A stretch of DNA of 64,000 bases from Vibrio navarrensis (lineage in GTDB: Bacteria; Pseudomonadota; Gammaproteobacteria; Enterobacterales; Vibrionaceae), in NCBI RefSeq assembly GCF_015767675.1, contig NZ_CP065218.1, positions 1,302,001 through 1,366,000 of the forward strand, read 5' to 3'. The notes beneath the pieces were generated by a model. That model had not been told where the DNA came from. It saw only the letters and a program-made list of their open reading frames with translations, and did not search any database. Both the position numbers and the translations under genes were made by a program. This document shows, piece by piece, positions 43,950 to 51,282 of the stretch (position 1 is the first letter of the stretch; each line of letters starts with the position of its first letter).

Positions 43950-44892
43950 CCGTAGTAAGCTTTTGGTGATGCTATTCATCGCACTGGTTTTCGCTGTGCT
44001 GTTTCTTGGTAAAGGGTTAACGGTTGATAATTATCACTATTTCCTTTCACGCCGTTTCCCTAAAGTGCTAGCGATGATCTTAGCGGGGATTGCGGTTGCG
44101 CAAGCCTCCTTGGTATTTCAAACCGTCACACACAACCGCATTCTGACGCCGAGCATCTTAGGCTTCGATAATCTGTACTTGCTCACTCAAACGCTGATTG
44201 TGGTCGGTTTTGGCACCGTTAGCCATCTCGTTCTCAATGTGTATTTGAACTTCACGCTCTCCGCCGTGGTGATGGTGCTGTTTTCCATCGCGTTGTTTGG
44301 CTTTTATTTTCAACGCGGTGAACGCAACTTGATCACGTTGTTGCTGGTCGGCTTGATCCTTGGTCAGCTATTTGCCAACGTGGCCGCCTTTTTCATGATG
44401 ATCATGGACCCGAACGATTTTGCCACTGTGCAAGCAAGCATGTTTGCCAGCTTTAACCATGTTGATGGTGGTTTGGTATTGTTTGTCACGCCGATGTTGT
44501 TGCTTGCGACCTTCTTGCTGCTGAGAATGAGCCGCGTGTTGGATGTTTTTTGGCTCGATAGAGACAACGCGGTGAGCCTAGGTATCGATGTAGACCGTGT
44601 CACCAAGCGCGTGCTGCTCTACAGTGCGCTGTTGGTTGCTATCTCCACTGCGCTGGTTGGCCCAATCATGTTTTTTGGTTTGTTGGTGACGAACTTAGCG
44701 AGGGAGATTTTCCGTACCTATCGCCATACGATTTTGCTTCCAGGGTGCGCGCTCTTTGCTGTGTGTGCGCTGCTCGTTGGTCAATGGATGGTGGAGAACG
44801 TGCTGGCGTTTCAAACCACCTTGAGTGTGATCATCAATTTTATCGGTGGCGTGTACTTTATTTCCATGCTGCTGCGTAACCGTATTGTTTAA
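43942..44892 (+). CDS. vctG: Iron-siderophore ABC permease (VctG-like)
   Basis: This 316-residue FecCD-type permease is the second of the pair. GTG 43942 is chosen because GGAGG lies eight bases upstream; the longer frame would overlap vctD by more than 60 bases without a ribosome site. The conserved RRFPKVLAMILAGIAVAQAS and NRILTPSILGFDNLY segments replace the corresponding region of the partner, and VGPIMFFGLLVTNLARE is the C-terminal family block. The ATPase gene begins eight bases after the stop. Confidence 0.85.
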   Translation: MSDRSKLLVMLFIALVFAVLFLGKGLTVDNYHYFLSRRFPKVLAMILAGIAVAQASLVFQTVTHNRILTPSILGFDNLYLLTQTLIVVGFGTVSHLVLNVYLNFTLSAVVMVLFSIALFGFYFQRGERNLITLLLVGLILGQLFANVAAFFMMIMDPNDFATVQASMFASFNHVDGGLVLFVTPMLLLATFLLLRMSRVLDVFWLDRDNAVSLGIDVDRVTKRVLLYSALLVAISTALVGPIMFFGLLVTNLAREIFRTYRHTILLPGCALFAVCALLVGQWMVENVLAFQTTLSVIINFIGGVYFISMLLRNRIV

Positions 44893-44900
44893 GAAAGCTT

Positions 44901-45656
44901 ATGATTACTTTAGAAAAAATCACCAAACATTTTGGTAAACAAACCGTTGTGGATAAGGCCAGTGCGCAGTTTGAAAAAGGCAAAGTTACCTCGATTATTG
45001 GCCCCAATGGCGCAGGTAAAAGTACATTGCTTTCAATGGCTTCTAGGCTGACACAGCGCGATGGCGGTTCAGTGTTCATTGATTGCAAAGAGTTGAGTGA
45101 CTGGGACACCAAAGCGCTGGCAAAAAAATTGGCGGTGTTACGTCAGGCCAACAGCATTACCATGCGTTTTACCATTCGCGAAATGGTCGCTTTTGGCCGT
45201 TTTCCCCACTGTGGCGGGCGTTTAACCGCCCAAGATGAACAGGAGATCGATCAAGCGGTCGCCTATCTTGATCTGCAAGAAATTCAGCACAAGTATTTGG
45301 ATGAGCTCAGCGGTGGCCAGCGTCAGCTCGCGTTTATCGCCATGGTAATTGCGCAAGATACCGATTATGTGTTTCTCGATGAGCCACTCAACAACCTCGA
45401 TATTCGGCATTCGCTGCAAATCATGCGAACGATTGGTCAGTTAGCCAGAGAGATGAACAAAGCGGTGGTGGTGGTTATCCATGATATTAACTTTGCTTCC
45501 TGTTATTCCGACAACATCATCGCGCTCAAACAGGGCAAGATTGTGGCAAATGGTCCGGTTGATGAGGTGATCCAAGCGCAGGTTCTCGAACAGATTTACG
45601 AAACGCCCTTTCACGTCATTGAGCAGCATGGCAAACGGATGTGCACCTACTACTAA
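44901..45656 (+). CDS. vctC: Iron-siderophore ABC ATPase (VctC-like)
   Basis: This 251-residue ATPase has Walker A GPNGAGKST (near residue 34), signature LSGGQRQLAFIAMV, Walker B YVFLDEPLNNLDI and switch VIHDINFASCYSD. It is last of the operon, followed by a strong stem-loop. It drives uptake by VctD/VctG. The class is that of CeuD/FatE-like catechol-siderophore importers. Confidence 0.88.
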   Translation: MITLEKITKHFGKQTVVDKASAQFEKGKVTSIIGPNGAGKSTLLSMASRLTQRDGGSVFIDCKELSDWDTKALAKKLAVLRQANSITMRFTIREMVAFGRFPHCGGRLTAQDEQEIDQAVAYLDLQEIQHKYLDELSGGQRQLAFIAMVIAQDTDYVFLDEPLNNLDIRHSLQIMRTIGQLAREMNKAVVVVIHDINFASCYSDNIIALKQGKIVANGPVDEVIQAQVLEQIYETPFHVIEQHGKRMCTYY

Positions 45657-45665
45657 TTCCTGTCC

Positions 45666-45690
45666 GTGGGTTCAACGCGTTTGAACCCAC
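45666..45690. terminator. Bidirectional stem-loop between vctC and the cueR-like gene
   Basis: GTGGGTTCAA and TTGAACCCAC form a perfect 10-base stem with a 5-base loop, between the convergent genes. No long T-run follows on either strand. Confidence 0.6.
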
Positions 45691-45708
45691 TCGAATTGAA
45701 CGCCTAGC

Positions 45709-46095
45709 TTAGCGCGTCAAATCGTCTAAAATCGGGCAGTGGCTGTCGGTATTTCCCGGACAAGCGGTGATCCAACTCTCCAGTTGCTGCTTGATTTCCT
45801 GTAAATGGGCGATTTTCTGTTCCACTTCAGCCAGTTTTTCTTTGGTTCTTGCTTTGACTTCGCTGCTCTTTCGCTCAGGATTCTCGGCCAATTGCACAAA
45901 CTCTTTGCATTCTTGCAGCGAAAACCCTGCCTGTTTAGCACGAGAAATGAGGTTGAGTTCCTGAATGTGCTTTGCCCCATATTCGCGATAGCCTGAATCG
46001 CTGCGCAGCGGCGGCGATATCAGCCCCTTCTCTTCATACATGCGGATCGATTTGCTGGATAATCCGGTTAACTTTGCAATTGCACCAATATTCAT
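45709..46095 (-). CDS. cueR: CueR-like copper-responsive MerR regulator
   Basis: This 128-residue MerR-family activator starts at ATG 46095, with GAGG six bases upstream, and begins MNIGAIAKLTGLSSKSIRMY (standard N-terminus). The longer frame upstream would lie inside the AraC gene. A helix-turn-helix and dimer coiled coil are followed by the metal loop CPGNTDSHCPI, with the two Cys spaced as in CueR (CPGDDSADCPI in E. coli), pointing to Cu(I)/Ag(I). It lies seven bases downstream of the AraC gene on the same strand, an unusual place for a copper regulator. No copper exporter gene is visible in the window. Confidence 0.88.
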   Translation of the reverse strand: MNIGAIAKLTGLSSKSIRMYEEKGLISPPLRSDSGYREYGAKHIQELNLISRAKQAGFSLQECKEFVQLAENPERKSSEVKARTKEKLAEVEQKIAHLQEIKQQLESWITACPGNTDSHCPILDDLTR

Positions 46096-46102
46096 CGTTA
46101 CC

Positions 46103-47107
46103 TCAGGCTGCGCTGTTTCCCTTGATTGTACTGAGTAGTGGCTTTTGTGCAATCTCATTGGGAGTGATGCCGAATGTACGCTTAAAGGCATTGGTGAAAT
46201 TGGATGGATGATGGTAGCCCGCCTCATACGCTGCTTCGGTGACGCTGATCAATCCACGTTCAAGCTGAATTTTGGCGATGTTCAAACGGCGATGACGAAT
46301 ATAGCCGCTGATGGTCAAGTTGAGCGCCTGTTTAAAGTGGCGTTGTAAATTGGACACGCTCATGGAAAAGCGCTTGGCCAAGTGAGTCAGGTCGAGCGGC
46401 TGGTGCAAATTTGCATCAATGTAAGAGAGGATCTGTTCGATTTTGTGATAGTCATGATGTGGCTCTGAAGTAGGGCGCTCGAAGTTTTGCTCATTCAGTA
46501 AATTTAAGGACTGTGCGATCAACAAATGAGACTGGCACTCCAGTTGTAGCTTTTGCTGTAAAGAGCCGCAGACCGACATAGCGAGGATGGCGCTGATGGC
46601 TTTTGCCATGTTTTCTGCAAAAGGCAGTTCGCAGCAGGCCAAATGATGCGAAAGAAAGTGAGCAATCGGTTCGTCGCCGCTTAAACGGTGCTTTAACCAA
46701 TCGGGATGAATAGCAATATTGAGCTTTTTGATCTGATTGTTGGCGAGCAGAGTGCGTCTGAACGTGGTCGGTTGGGCTAGATTGATCACCATCGCTTTTG
46801 GCTGTTCAGCAGCACAGAGCTCAAACTCGCGGTTATCAAAACCAAATTTTACTTTGCCGCTAATCAAAAACACCAAGTTCAGGCATGGCTGCGCGGTTGA
46901 GACGATTTCGCTCTCTTTGAGTTCGGTGCTGATACTGCCTTGCAAGGCAATTGAATCTGCGTAGCGGTAGTTGAGAAACTGGCCTTCAACCAGTACCGTA
47001 TTGGCAGAGTTCCCCTTGGTAATAATTTGTTGTTGACCTGGTTCTCCAATTTGCTCGGTTAGGGCAATTTTTCTTCTTCTTTCTCGATTTCTTACCACTC
47101 GCGCCAT
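46103..47107 (-). CDS. AraC-family regulator of the siderophore receptor
   Basis: This 334-residue protein has an N-terminal sensing domain of about 230 residues and a C-terminal AraC DNA-binding domain (about residues 230-325, including LTHLAKRFSMSVSNLQRHF and SVTEAAYEAGYHHPSNFTNAF). It is divergent from a TonB receptor gene and lies next to the vct operon, like the AraC gene beside VctA of V. cholerae or DesR of V. vulnificus. Siderophore-responsive activation of the receptor is the likely role. AGG precedes the ATG. The cueR-like gene follows directly. Confidence 0.85.
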   Translation of the reverse strand: MARVVRNRERRRKIALTEQIGEPGQQQIITKGNSANTVLVEGQFLNYRYADSIALQGSISTELKESEIVSTAQPCLNLVFLISGKVKFGFDNREFELCAAEQPKAMVINLAQPTTFRRTLLANNQIKKLNIAIHPDWLKHRLSGDEPIAHFLSHHLACCELPFAENMAKAISAILAMSVCGSLQQKLQLECQSHLLIAQSLNLLNEQNFERPTSEPHHDYHKIEQILSYIDANLHQPLDLTHLAKRFSMSVSNLQRHFKQALNLTISGYIRHRRLNIAKIQLERGLISVTEAAYEAGYHHPSNFTNAFKRTFGITPNEIAQKPLLSTIKGNSAA

Positions 47108-47189
47108 TTTGACCTTTCCTCATAACTCAAAGGCGATTTTGCATAAGCAAATCCGCTTCCTGTTCATAGAAATGAAACTTATCATAACT

Positions 47190-47208
47190 GCGAATTATTA
47201 TCATTATC
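47190..47208. promoter_or_regulatory. Fur box in the divergent receptor/AraC promoter
   Basis: On the minus strand GATAATGATAATAATTCGC matches the 19-base Fur consensus over the first 12 positions and the hexamer repeat pattern. It lies 28 bases upstream of the TonB receptor start. Confidence 0.8.
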
Positions 47209-47235
47209 ACACTATTTTAAATTGGAATCTTTTAA

Positions 47236-49239
47236 ATGGAAAAACGTCATAATCGTCAGTTCCGACCTTCTGCTCTTTGTCTTGCAATCGGTCTGATTAT
47301 GTCAGGACACAGTTTTGCTCAAGAAAATGCAAGTGATGAACGCGTCGTTGTTTGGGGAACGCACGTTTCCAGCAACACAGAATCGATGGTGTCGGACGAC
47401 ATCTCACTTAAGCAAGCGGATCATATGTCGGATCTGCTGCGCGAGATCCCGGGCGTGGATGTTGGTGGAACGCACTCCGTGAACCAGCGCATCACAATTC
47501 GTGGTCTTGGGGAAACGGATCTGGATATTCGTTTGGACGGTGCATCACAACATGCCAACATGTTTCACCACGTCGGTAACTTAACGCTCAACCCAGACAT
47601 CTTAAAAGCGGCGGAGATTCAAGTGGGGAACAACTCTGTTGCCCAAAACGGGCTAGGAGGCTCAGTCTATTTTGAAACCAAAGATGCTCGCGATTTGCTG
47701 CGCTATGACGAGTCGTTTGGCGTTCGTGTGTATGGCGGCTACGCCAGCAATGACAGCCAGCAGAGATCACTGACACTTTACGGCCTGCTCGGTGAGCCGC
47801 TTGATTACATGCTGTATGCCAACTATGTGACCCGTGATGATTTCAAAGACGGAAATGGCGACACCACGTTTGGTAGTGCGGGTGATGTTTACAATATTCT
47901 CGGTAAGTTAGGCTATGAGATCAGCAATCTGCATCGCTTGGAACTGAGCTACGATTTGTATCGTGATGAGGGCGATTACAGCCCAAGACCTGATATGTCG
48001 GGCGGTGCAAACCAAGGCTTGTCTCAGGATAAGTTGATTCCGACGGAGTACAACCGTGACACGGTGACGTTGGGTTATGAACTGCGCGGTGACAAACATC
48101 AAGGCAAAGTGACGCTCTACACCACTAAAACCAAAATTACGCGTGATGAATCTGTCATGGCAGGACAATGGCAACTTAACCGAGTTGGCAAAAACTCGGC
48201 GGAAAACCAAAACGATGGTGTAAATGCGAAGTTTGTATCGAATTTTGACCTGGCTGAGCGCAGAAATGCGCTGACATACGGTTTTGATTACATGGATAAA
48301 ACCTCGTCATCAACCTATGTTGGTAAGCAATTTATGAAAGAAAGTGCCAAGTCTTTCGCCCTGTTTGTGGAGGATCAAGTTTGGTTGACGGAGCGTTTCT
48401 CCATCACCGCAGGTCTGCGCTCAGACGACTATAAACGCGAAGCAACAACAGGAACTCATAAGTTTGATGATGTGACTTGGGCTCTAGCTACCGAGTGGCA
48501 AGCAAGCGACACTTGGAGCGTATTTGCCAGCACTCGCTCCTTGTTCAAAGGCCCTGAACTGATGGAAACCTTTGTCGCTTTTCAAGACGTTGCTTACCTC
48601 GCCGATGATATTAAAGCGGAAACCGGGCAAAACACGCAAGGGGGTGTGAAATTTAATCAGCGTGTCGATAAACACGCGTTTGGCGCCAATCTGACGCTGT
48701 TTAAAACCGATATTGATGACTATATAGCCGAAGCGTACGATAAGGCTACAGAGTCATACCTTTACTACAACATGGCTGATGTGGAGATCAAAGGTTTCGA
48801 AGCGGCCGTTTCATACGGTTATGACGCTTTCAACGGTAAGCTTTCCTACGCCAAATCTGATATCAAGAACAAACAGACAGGTGGTGTAGTATTAGCGCCA
48901 AATCTACGCAGTATGGATGTGGGTGATAGTATCGCACTTAACCTAGATTACTATGCAGCGTCATGGGATGTGCTATTGGGGTGGAGCTCAATGTTGGTAC
49001 TTGAGGAAGACAACGTCTCGGCTGGCGCACCAGTGAAAGAAGCGTACAACACTCACAATCTCTACGCGCAGTGGATCCCGCAGAAAGTCGATGGTTTGAC
49101 CGTGACCTTTGGTATCGACAATCTGTTTGATGAGACCTACACCTCGCACGCGTCTCGCTCTGGGGTTGCCAGAGGATTTACCTTAGACGACTACGAACCG
49201 GGCCGAAACATCAAACTTTCTGCGGCCTACCAATTCTAA
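47236..49239 (+). CDS. TonB-dependent outer-membrane receptor
   Basis: This 667-residue receptor has a signal peptide (ends HSFAQ), a plug domain (about residues 45-155, with MSDLLREIPGVDVGG, RITIRGLGE and the conserved GLGGSVYFETKDARDLL) and a 22-strand beta-barrel ending in aromatic AAYQF. A Fur box and a divergent AraC gene mark it as an iron-uptake receptor. By position it corresponds to VctA, but the plug looks closer to haem or ferrioxamine-type receptors to my eye. The barrel segment LFKGPELMETF replaces the FRAP motif expected of haem receptors. The ligand is therefore undecided between catechol siderophore, hydroxamate and haem. Confidence 0.9.
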   Translation: MEKRHNRQFRPSALCLAIGLIMSGHSFAQENASDERVVVWGTHVSSNTESMVSDDISLKQADHMSDLLREIPGVDVGGTHSVNQRITIRGLGETDLDIRLDGASQHANMFHHVGNLTLNPDILKAAEIQVGNNSVAQNGLGGSVYFETKDARDLLRYDESFGVRVYGGYASNDSQQRSLTLYGLLGEPLDYMLYANYVTRDDFKDGNGDTTFGSAGDVYNILGKLGYEISNLHRLELSYDLYRDEGDYSPRPDMSGGANQGLSQDKLIPTEYNRDTVTLGYELRGDKHQGKVTLYTTKTKITRDESVMAGQWQLNRVGKNSAENQNDGVNAKFVSNFDLAERRNALTYGFDYMDKTSSSTYVGKQFMKESAKSFALFVEDQVWLTERFSITAGLRSDDYKREATTGTHKFDDVTWALATEWQASDTWSVFASTRSLFKGPELMETFVAFQDVAYLADDIKAETGQNTQGGVKFNQRVDKHAFGANLTLFKTDIDDYIAEAYDKATESYLYYNMADVEIKGFEAAVSYGYDAFNGKLSYAKSDIKNKQTGGVVLAPNLRSMDVGDSIALNLDYYAASWDVLLGWSSMLVLEEDNVSAGAPVKEAYNTHNLYAQWIPQKVDGLTVTFGIDNLFDETYTSHASRSGVARGFTLDDYEPGRNIKLSAAYQF

Positions 49240-49259
49240 CAACCTAAATAACCAACGCA

Positions 49260-49285
49260 GCTGGGGCAATTCGTTTTGTCCCAGC
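49260..49285 (+). terminator. Stem-loop between receptor and DUF2218 genes
   Basis: GCTGGGGCAA pairs with TTGTCCCAGC (one G-T pair) around a 6-base loop. There is no T-run, so it is likely an attenuator or stabiliser between the two genes rather than a full stop. Confidence 0.5.
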
Positions 49286-49298
49286 CAGTGAGCAAAGC

Positions 49299-49589
49299 AT
49301 GCTAAAACAACAAACGCGTATTTTCTCTAAGCACGCAGGCAAATATCTGGTGACTCTTTGTCGTCATTTTGCGCGAAAAGTCCCCGCCCAATGGGATGAA
49401 TTTCAAGGTGAAGTGAATTTCCCTGTGGGCACGTCGTTGATGCAAGTGGACGAAGTGACATCGAGCTTAACCATTATTTGTTGTGCGGAAGATGAAGAAA
49501 AACTGGAGAGGCAAAAAGCGACGATCGCCTCGCACGTACAGATGTTTTCTCGCCGCGAAGAGATAGAGCTTATCTGGCAAGATTGCTAA
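49299..49589 (+). CDS. DUF2218 protein linked to iron uptake
   Basis: This 96-residue cytoplasmic protein belongs to DUF2218. The family pattern is visible: the CRHFARKVP histidine region near residue 22, an acidic strand, and the terminal RREEIELIWQD. Genes of this family often accompany siderophore receptors or siderophore-interacting proteins. Here it follows the TonB receptor by 59 bases and is probably under the same Fur control. The function is unknown. Confidence 0.82.
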   Translation: MLKQQTRIFSKHAGKYLVTLCRHFARKVPAQWDEFQGEVNFPVGTSLMQVDEVTSSLTIICCAEDEEKLERQKATIASHVQMFSRREEIELIWQDC

Positions 49590-49642
49590 ATCAACGAGTT
49601 ATCGAGCAACAGCAATATCACTAACAACCATGGCTGGAAACA

Positions 49643-49673
49643 AAAAGCCCCTGAACGTGTGTCAGGGGCTTTT
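49643..49673. terminator. Bidirectional terminator
   Basis: AAAAGCCCCTGA and TCAGGGGCTTTT form a perfect stem with a 7-base loop, giving T-runs on both strands. It separates the DUF2218 gene from the convergent small membrane protein gene. Confidence 0.9.
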
Positions 49674-49694
49674 CTAATTCGCTTGCCGTGGCAA

Positions 49695-49943
49695 TTAGGC
49701 TTTCTCAGGCGTCAGAGTTTTTTTTTCCTGTTGCATTTTCGCAAGAAAGTACACGTTGACACATGCAATAAAGCCGTTGGTTACAACCACTGGCCATGCA
49801 TCGATCATCAGACCGTAAGCAGTAAACAGTCCACAGCCGATAAAGTTAAGGACGCGAAGACGCACAATGTCTTTCATCGTTAGCGAAATCGCCACCATGA
49901 TTGAAGCCGCGTAGCCTAGAATTTCAACCATATTCATTTCCAT
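49695..49943 (-). CDS. Small inner-membrane protein (YgjV-like)
   Basis: This 82-residue protein has about three hydrophobic segments and the opening VEILGYAASIMVAISLTMKD, resembling half of the YgjV-type membrane protein family that recalls SWEET/PQ-loop repeats. AAGAGGG lies seven bases before ATG 49943, which decides the start. The function is unknown. Confidence 0.75.
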   Translation of the reverse strand: MEMNMVEILGYAASIMVAISLTMKDIVRLRVLNFIGCGLFTAYGLMIDAWPVVVTNGFIACVNVYFLAKMQQEKKTLTPEKA

Positions 49944-50215
49944 AATTTGACCCTCTTAAATCTTGCCGAATATGTCGGTACCAATTCTTCTCTTCTTGAG
50001 ATAAGTGAGGAAGCTCCGTGCCTCGAATGGTCTAATCTTGTTTTGTCTACATTGACTATATCAATGGAAATTCCGTGATGAAAGCCTCAAATCAAGGTTA
50101 AGAGAAGGTTAGCGATTACGCAAACGTTTAGAAAGAAGATACTCAATAACAGGGTTAAATTCGTTTGATCATAATTTGAGGGAATGGATAAGCCGATGCC
50201 TATTAAATCGATAGC

Positions 50216-50243
50216 TAGACAGAGCACTAGTCACGCGTATAAT
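50216..50243 (+). promoter_or_regulatory. Sigma-70 promoter of the small membrane protein gene
   Basis: TAGACA (50216-50221), a 16-base spacer and a consensus TATAAT (50238-50243) precede a Fur box that would cover the transcription start. The rest of the gap from 49944 shows nothing I can support. Confidence 0.65.
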
Positions 50244-50251
50244 TCATTTAA

Positions 50252-50266
50252 CGATAATTATTCTCA
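50252..50266. promoter_or_regulatory. Strong Fur box over the promoter
   Basis: CGATAATTATTCTCA matches the 7-1-7 Fur pattern at 12 of 14 positions and lies directly after the -10, where binding would block initiation. The target is the 85-residue gene at 50278. Confidence 0.75.
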
Positions 50267-50277
50267 TTTGGTGCGTT

Positions 50278-50535
50278 ATGTTTTTGCTGATAGCTGCTTT
50301 ATTTTCGATCTTATTGGCTTTGAAGCTCAAGATTCGTAAAAAGAATATATTGATCCATTTTTTGCTTAACGTTTTCTTTCTGTTTTGGCTGGGAGAACGC
50401 TACGCAATCTTCTATCTACTTTTCATGTTCTTCACCAGTCCTATGCTGATTTCACTGAAACGAAGATGGGGGTTTACACAGCAGCTGTACACCTTTGTCC
50501 CTATGCTGTTTGCTTGCGTTTTGTGGATTATCTGA
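50278..50535 (+). CDS. Small hydrophobic membrane protein under Fur control
   Basis: This 85-residue protein has about three hydrophobic segments (residues 2-18, 25-42 and 63-84) separated by basic loops (KLKIRKKN, SLKRRWG), a positive-inside arrangement. I recognise no family. Promoter TAGACA-N16-TATAAT and a Fur box sit directly upstream, which argues that it is a real iron-regulated gene although its ribosome site is weak. It could take part in siderophore export, TonB-complex modulation or metal stress; nothing in the sequence decides this. Confidence 0.7.
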   Translation: MFLLIAALFSILLALKLKIRKKNILIHFLLNVFFLFWLGERYAIFYLLFMFFTSPMLISLKRRWGFTQQLYTFVPMLFACVLWII

Positions 50536-50558
50536 TGGGTGGAGTGGAATAAAAAATA

Positions 50559-50873
50559 CTAGACTTGGATATCAAGCAAAGAGCCGATAACGTCGTTGTT
50601 GCGTTCGATAACCGTCGCGCCGACACGATTATAACGTGCAGCTTGGTTGAGCTTCATCAACGCATCTGTGTGATCACCAGAAAAGTTTGCTTTGTCTATT
50701 TTTCCCTCGGCGGGTTTGGTTTCTGCATCTACCCGATTAAAAGCAAGGGGATCCGAAGAAGAGGAAGCAGAAGAAGGTAGGCTATTTTTGTTGAGATCAA
50801 CAGCAGCGTCTTCAGCCATCCGGTTGGATTGCTGAATCATTTGATATCCTGAGTGAATCCCTGAAATCGCCAT
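50559..50873 (-). CDS. Hypothetical protein with flagellar-rod-like termini
   Basis: This 104-residue soluble protein has an N-terminal MAISGIHSGYQMIQQSNRM helix and a C-terminal helix ending VIGSLLDIQV. Such paired terminal helices around a disordered Ser-rich middle (SLPSSASSSSDPL) recall flagellar axial proteins such as rod and hook components, but no full family match is seen and no flagellar genes are nearby. AGG lies before ATG 50873. The function is unknown. Confidence 0.65.
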   Translation of the reverse strand: MAISGIHSGYQMIQQSNRMAEDAAVDLNKNSLPSSASSSSDPLAFNRVDAETKPAEGKIDKANFSGDHTDALMKLNQAARYNRVGATVIERNNDVIGSLLDIQV

Positions 50874-50967
50874 TGTGCACCTGACTAAAAACTAATCTGT
50901 TAATACAAGGGTAGTGCGATTTGACAAATCTGGCAACTATACTTTGGTCTCTTTAGCGTAGGTCTCT

Positions 50968-51129
50968 TTATGCAAAAAGCCTAGCCAGTGCATCACGCTC
51001 TTCTCGGCTTAGAATATCAGTATTGCGTTTTACTAGTGCCAGTTGAATCTCTCCTTGCAAACGTTTTAGCTGCAAAGGAGACAGTTTTTTCAACGCATCG
51101 CGAAGTTTTTCAAAATCAGTGCTACTCAT
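50968..51129 (-). CDS. 53-residue helical protein of unknown function
   Basis: A frame of 54 codons starts at ATG 51129, eight bases after a near-perfect GGAGGG ribosome site, and ends at TAA 50968. The peptide (MSSTDFEKLRDALKKLSPLQ... ending ALARLFA) is charged, amphipathic and likely all-helical, with an LSREERDAL turn. Strong ribosome signal and sensible composition support a real gene. I recognise no family. It is followed by the 104-residue gene on the same strand. Confidence 0.7.
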   Translation of the reverse strand: MSSTDFEKLRDALKKLSPLQLKRLQGEIQLALVKRNTDILSREERDALARLFA

Positions 51130-51282
51130 GTGTTAACCCTCCGTTTTTCAACGTCCTTTCGGGTAATTGCGCTTTAAGCTAAAGGTATGAGTAGCACTAT
51201 AATTATTGAACGATGTTTTATTGTCCGAAAAATGTCAGAAAGCGTTTAGGTGAGAGTGAAATTTTTTGCTTTGATTTTCGCC

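Noticed and set aside
46096..46227. N-terminal extension of the CueR-like protein
   Set aside because: It lies inside the AraC gene and precedes the canonical MerR start.
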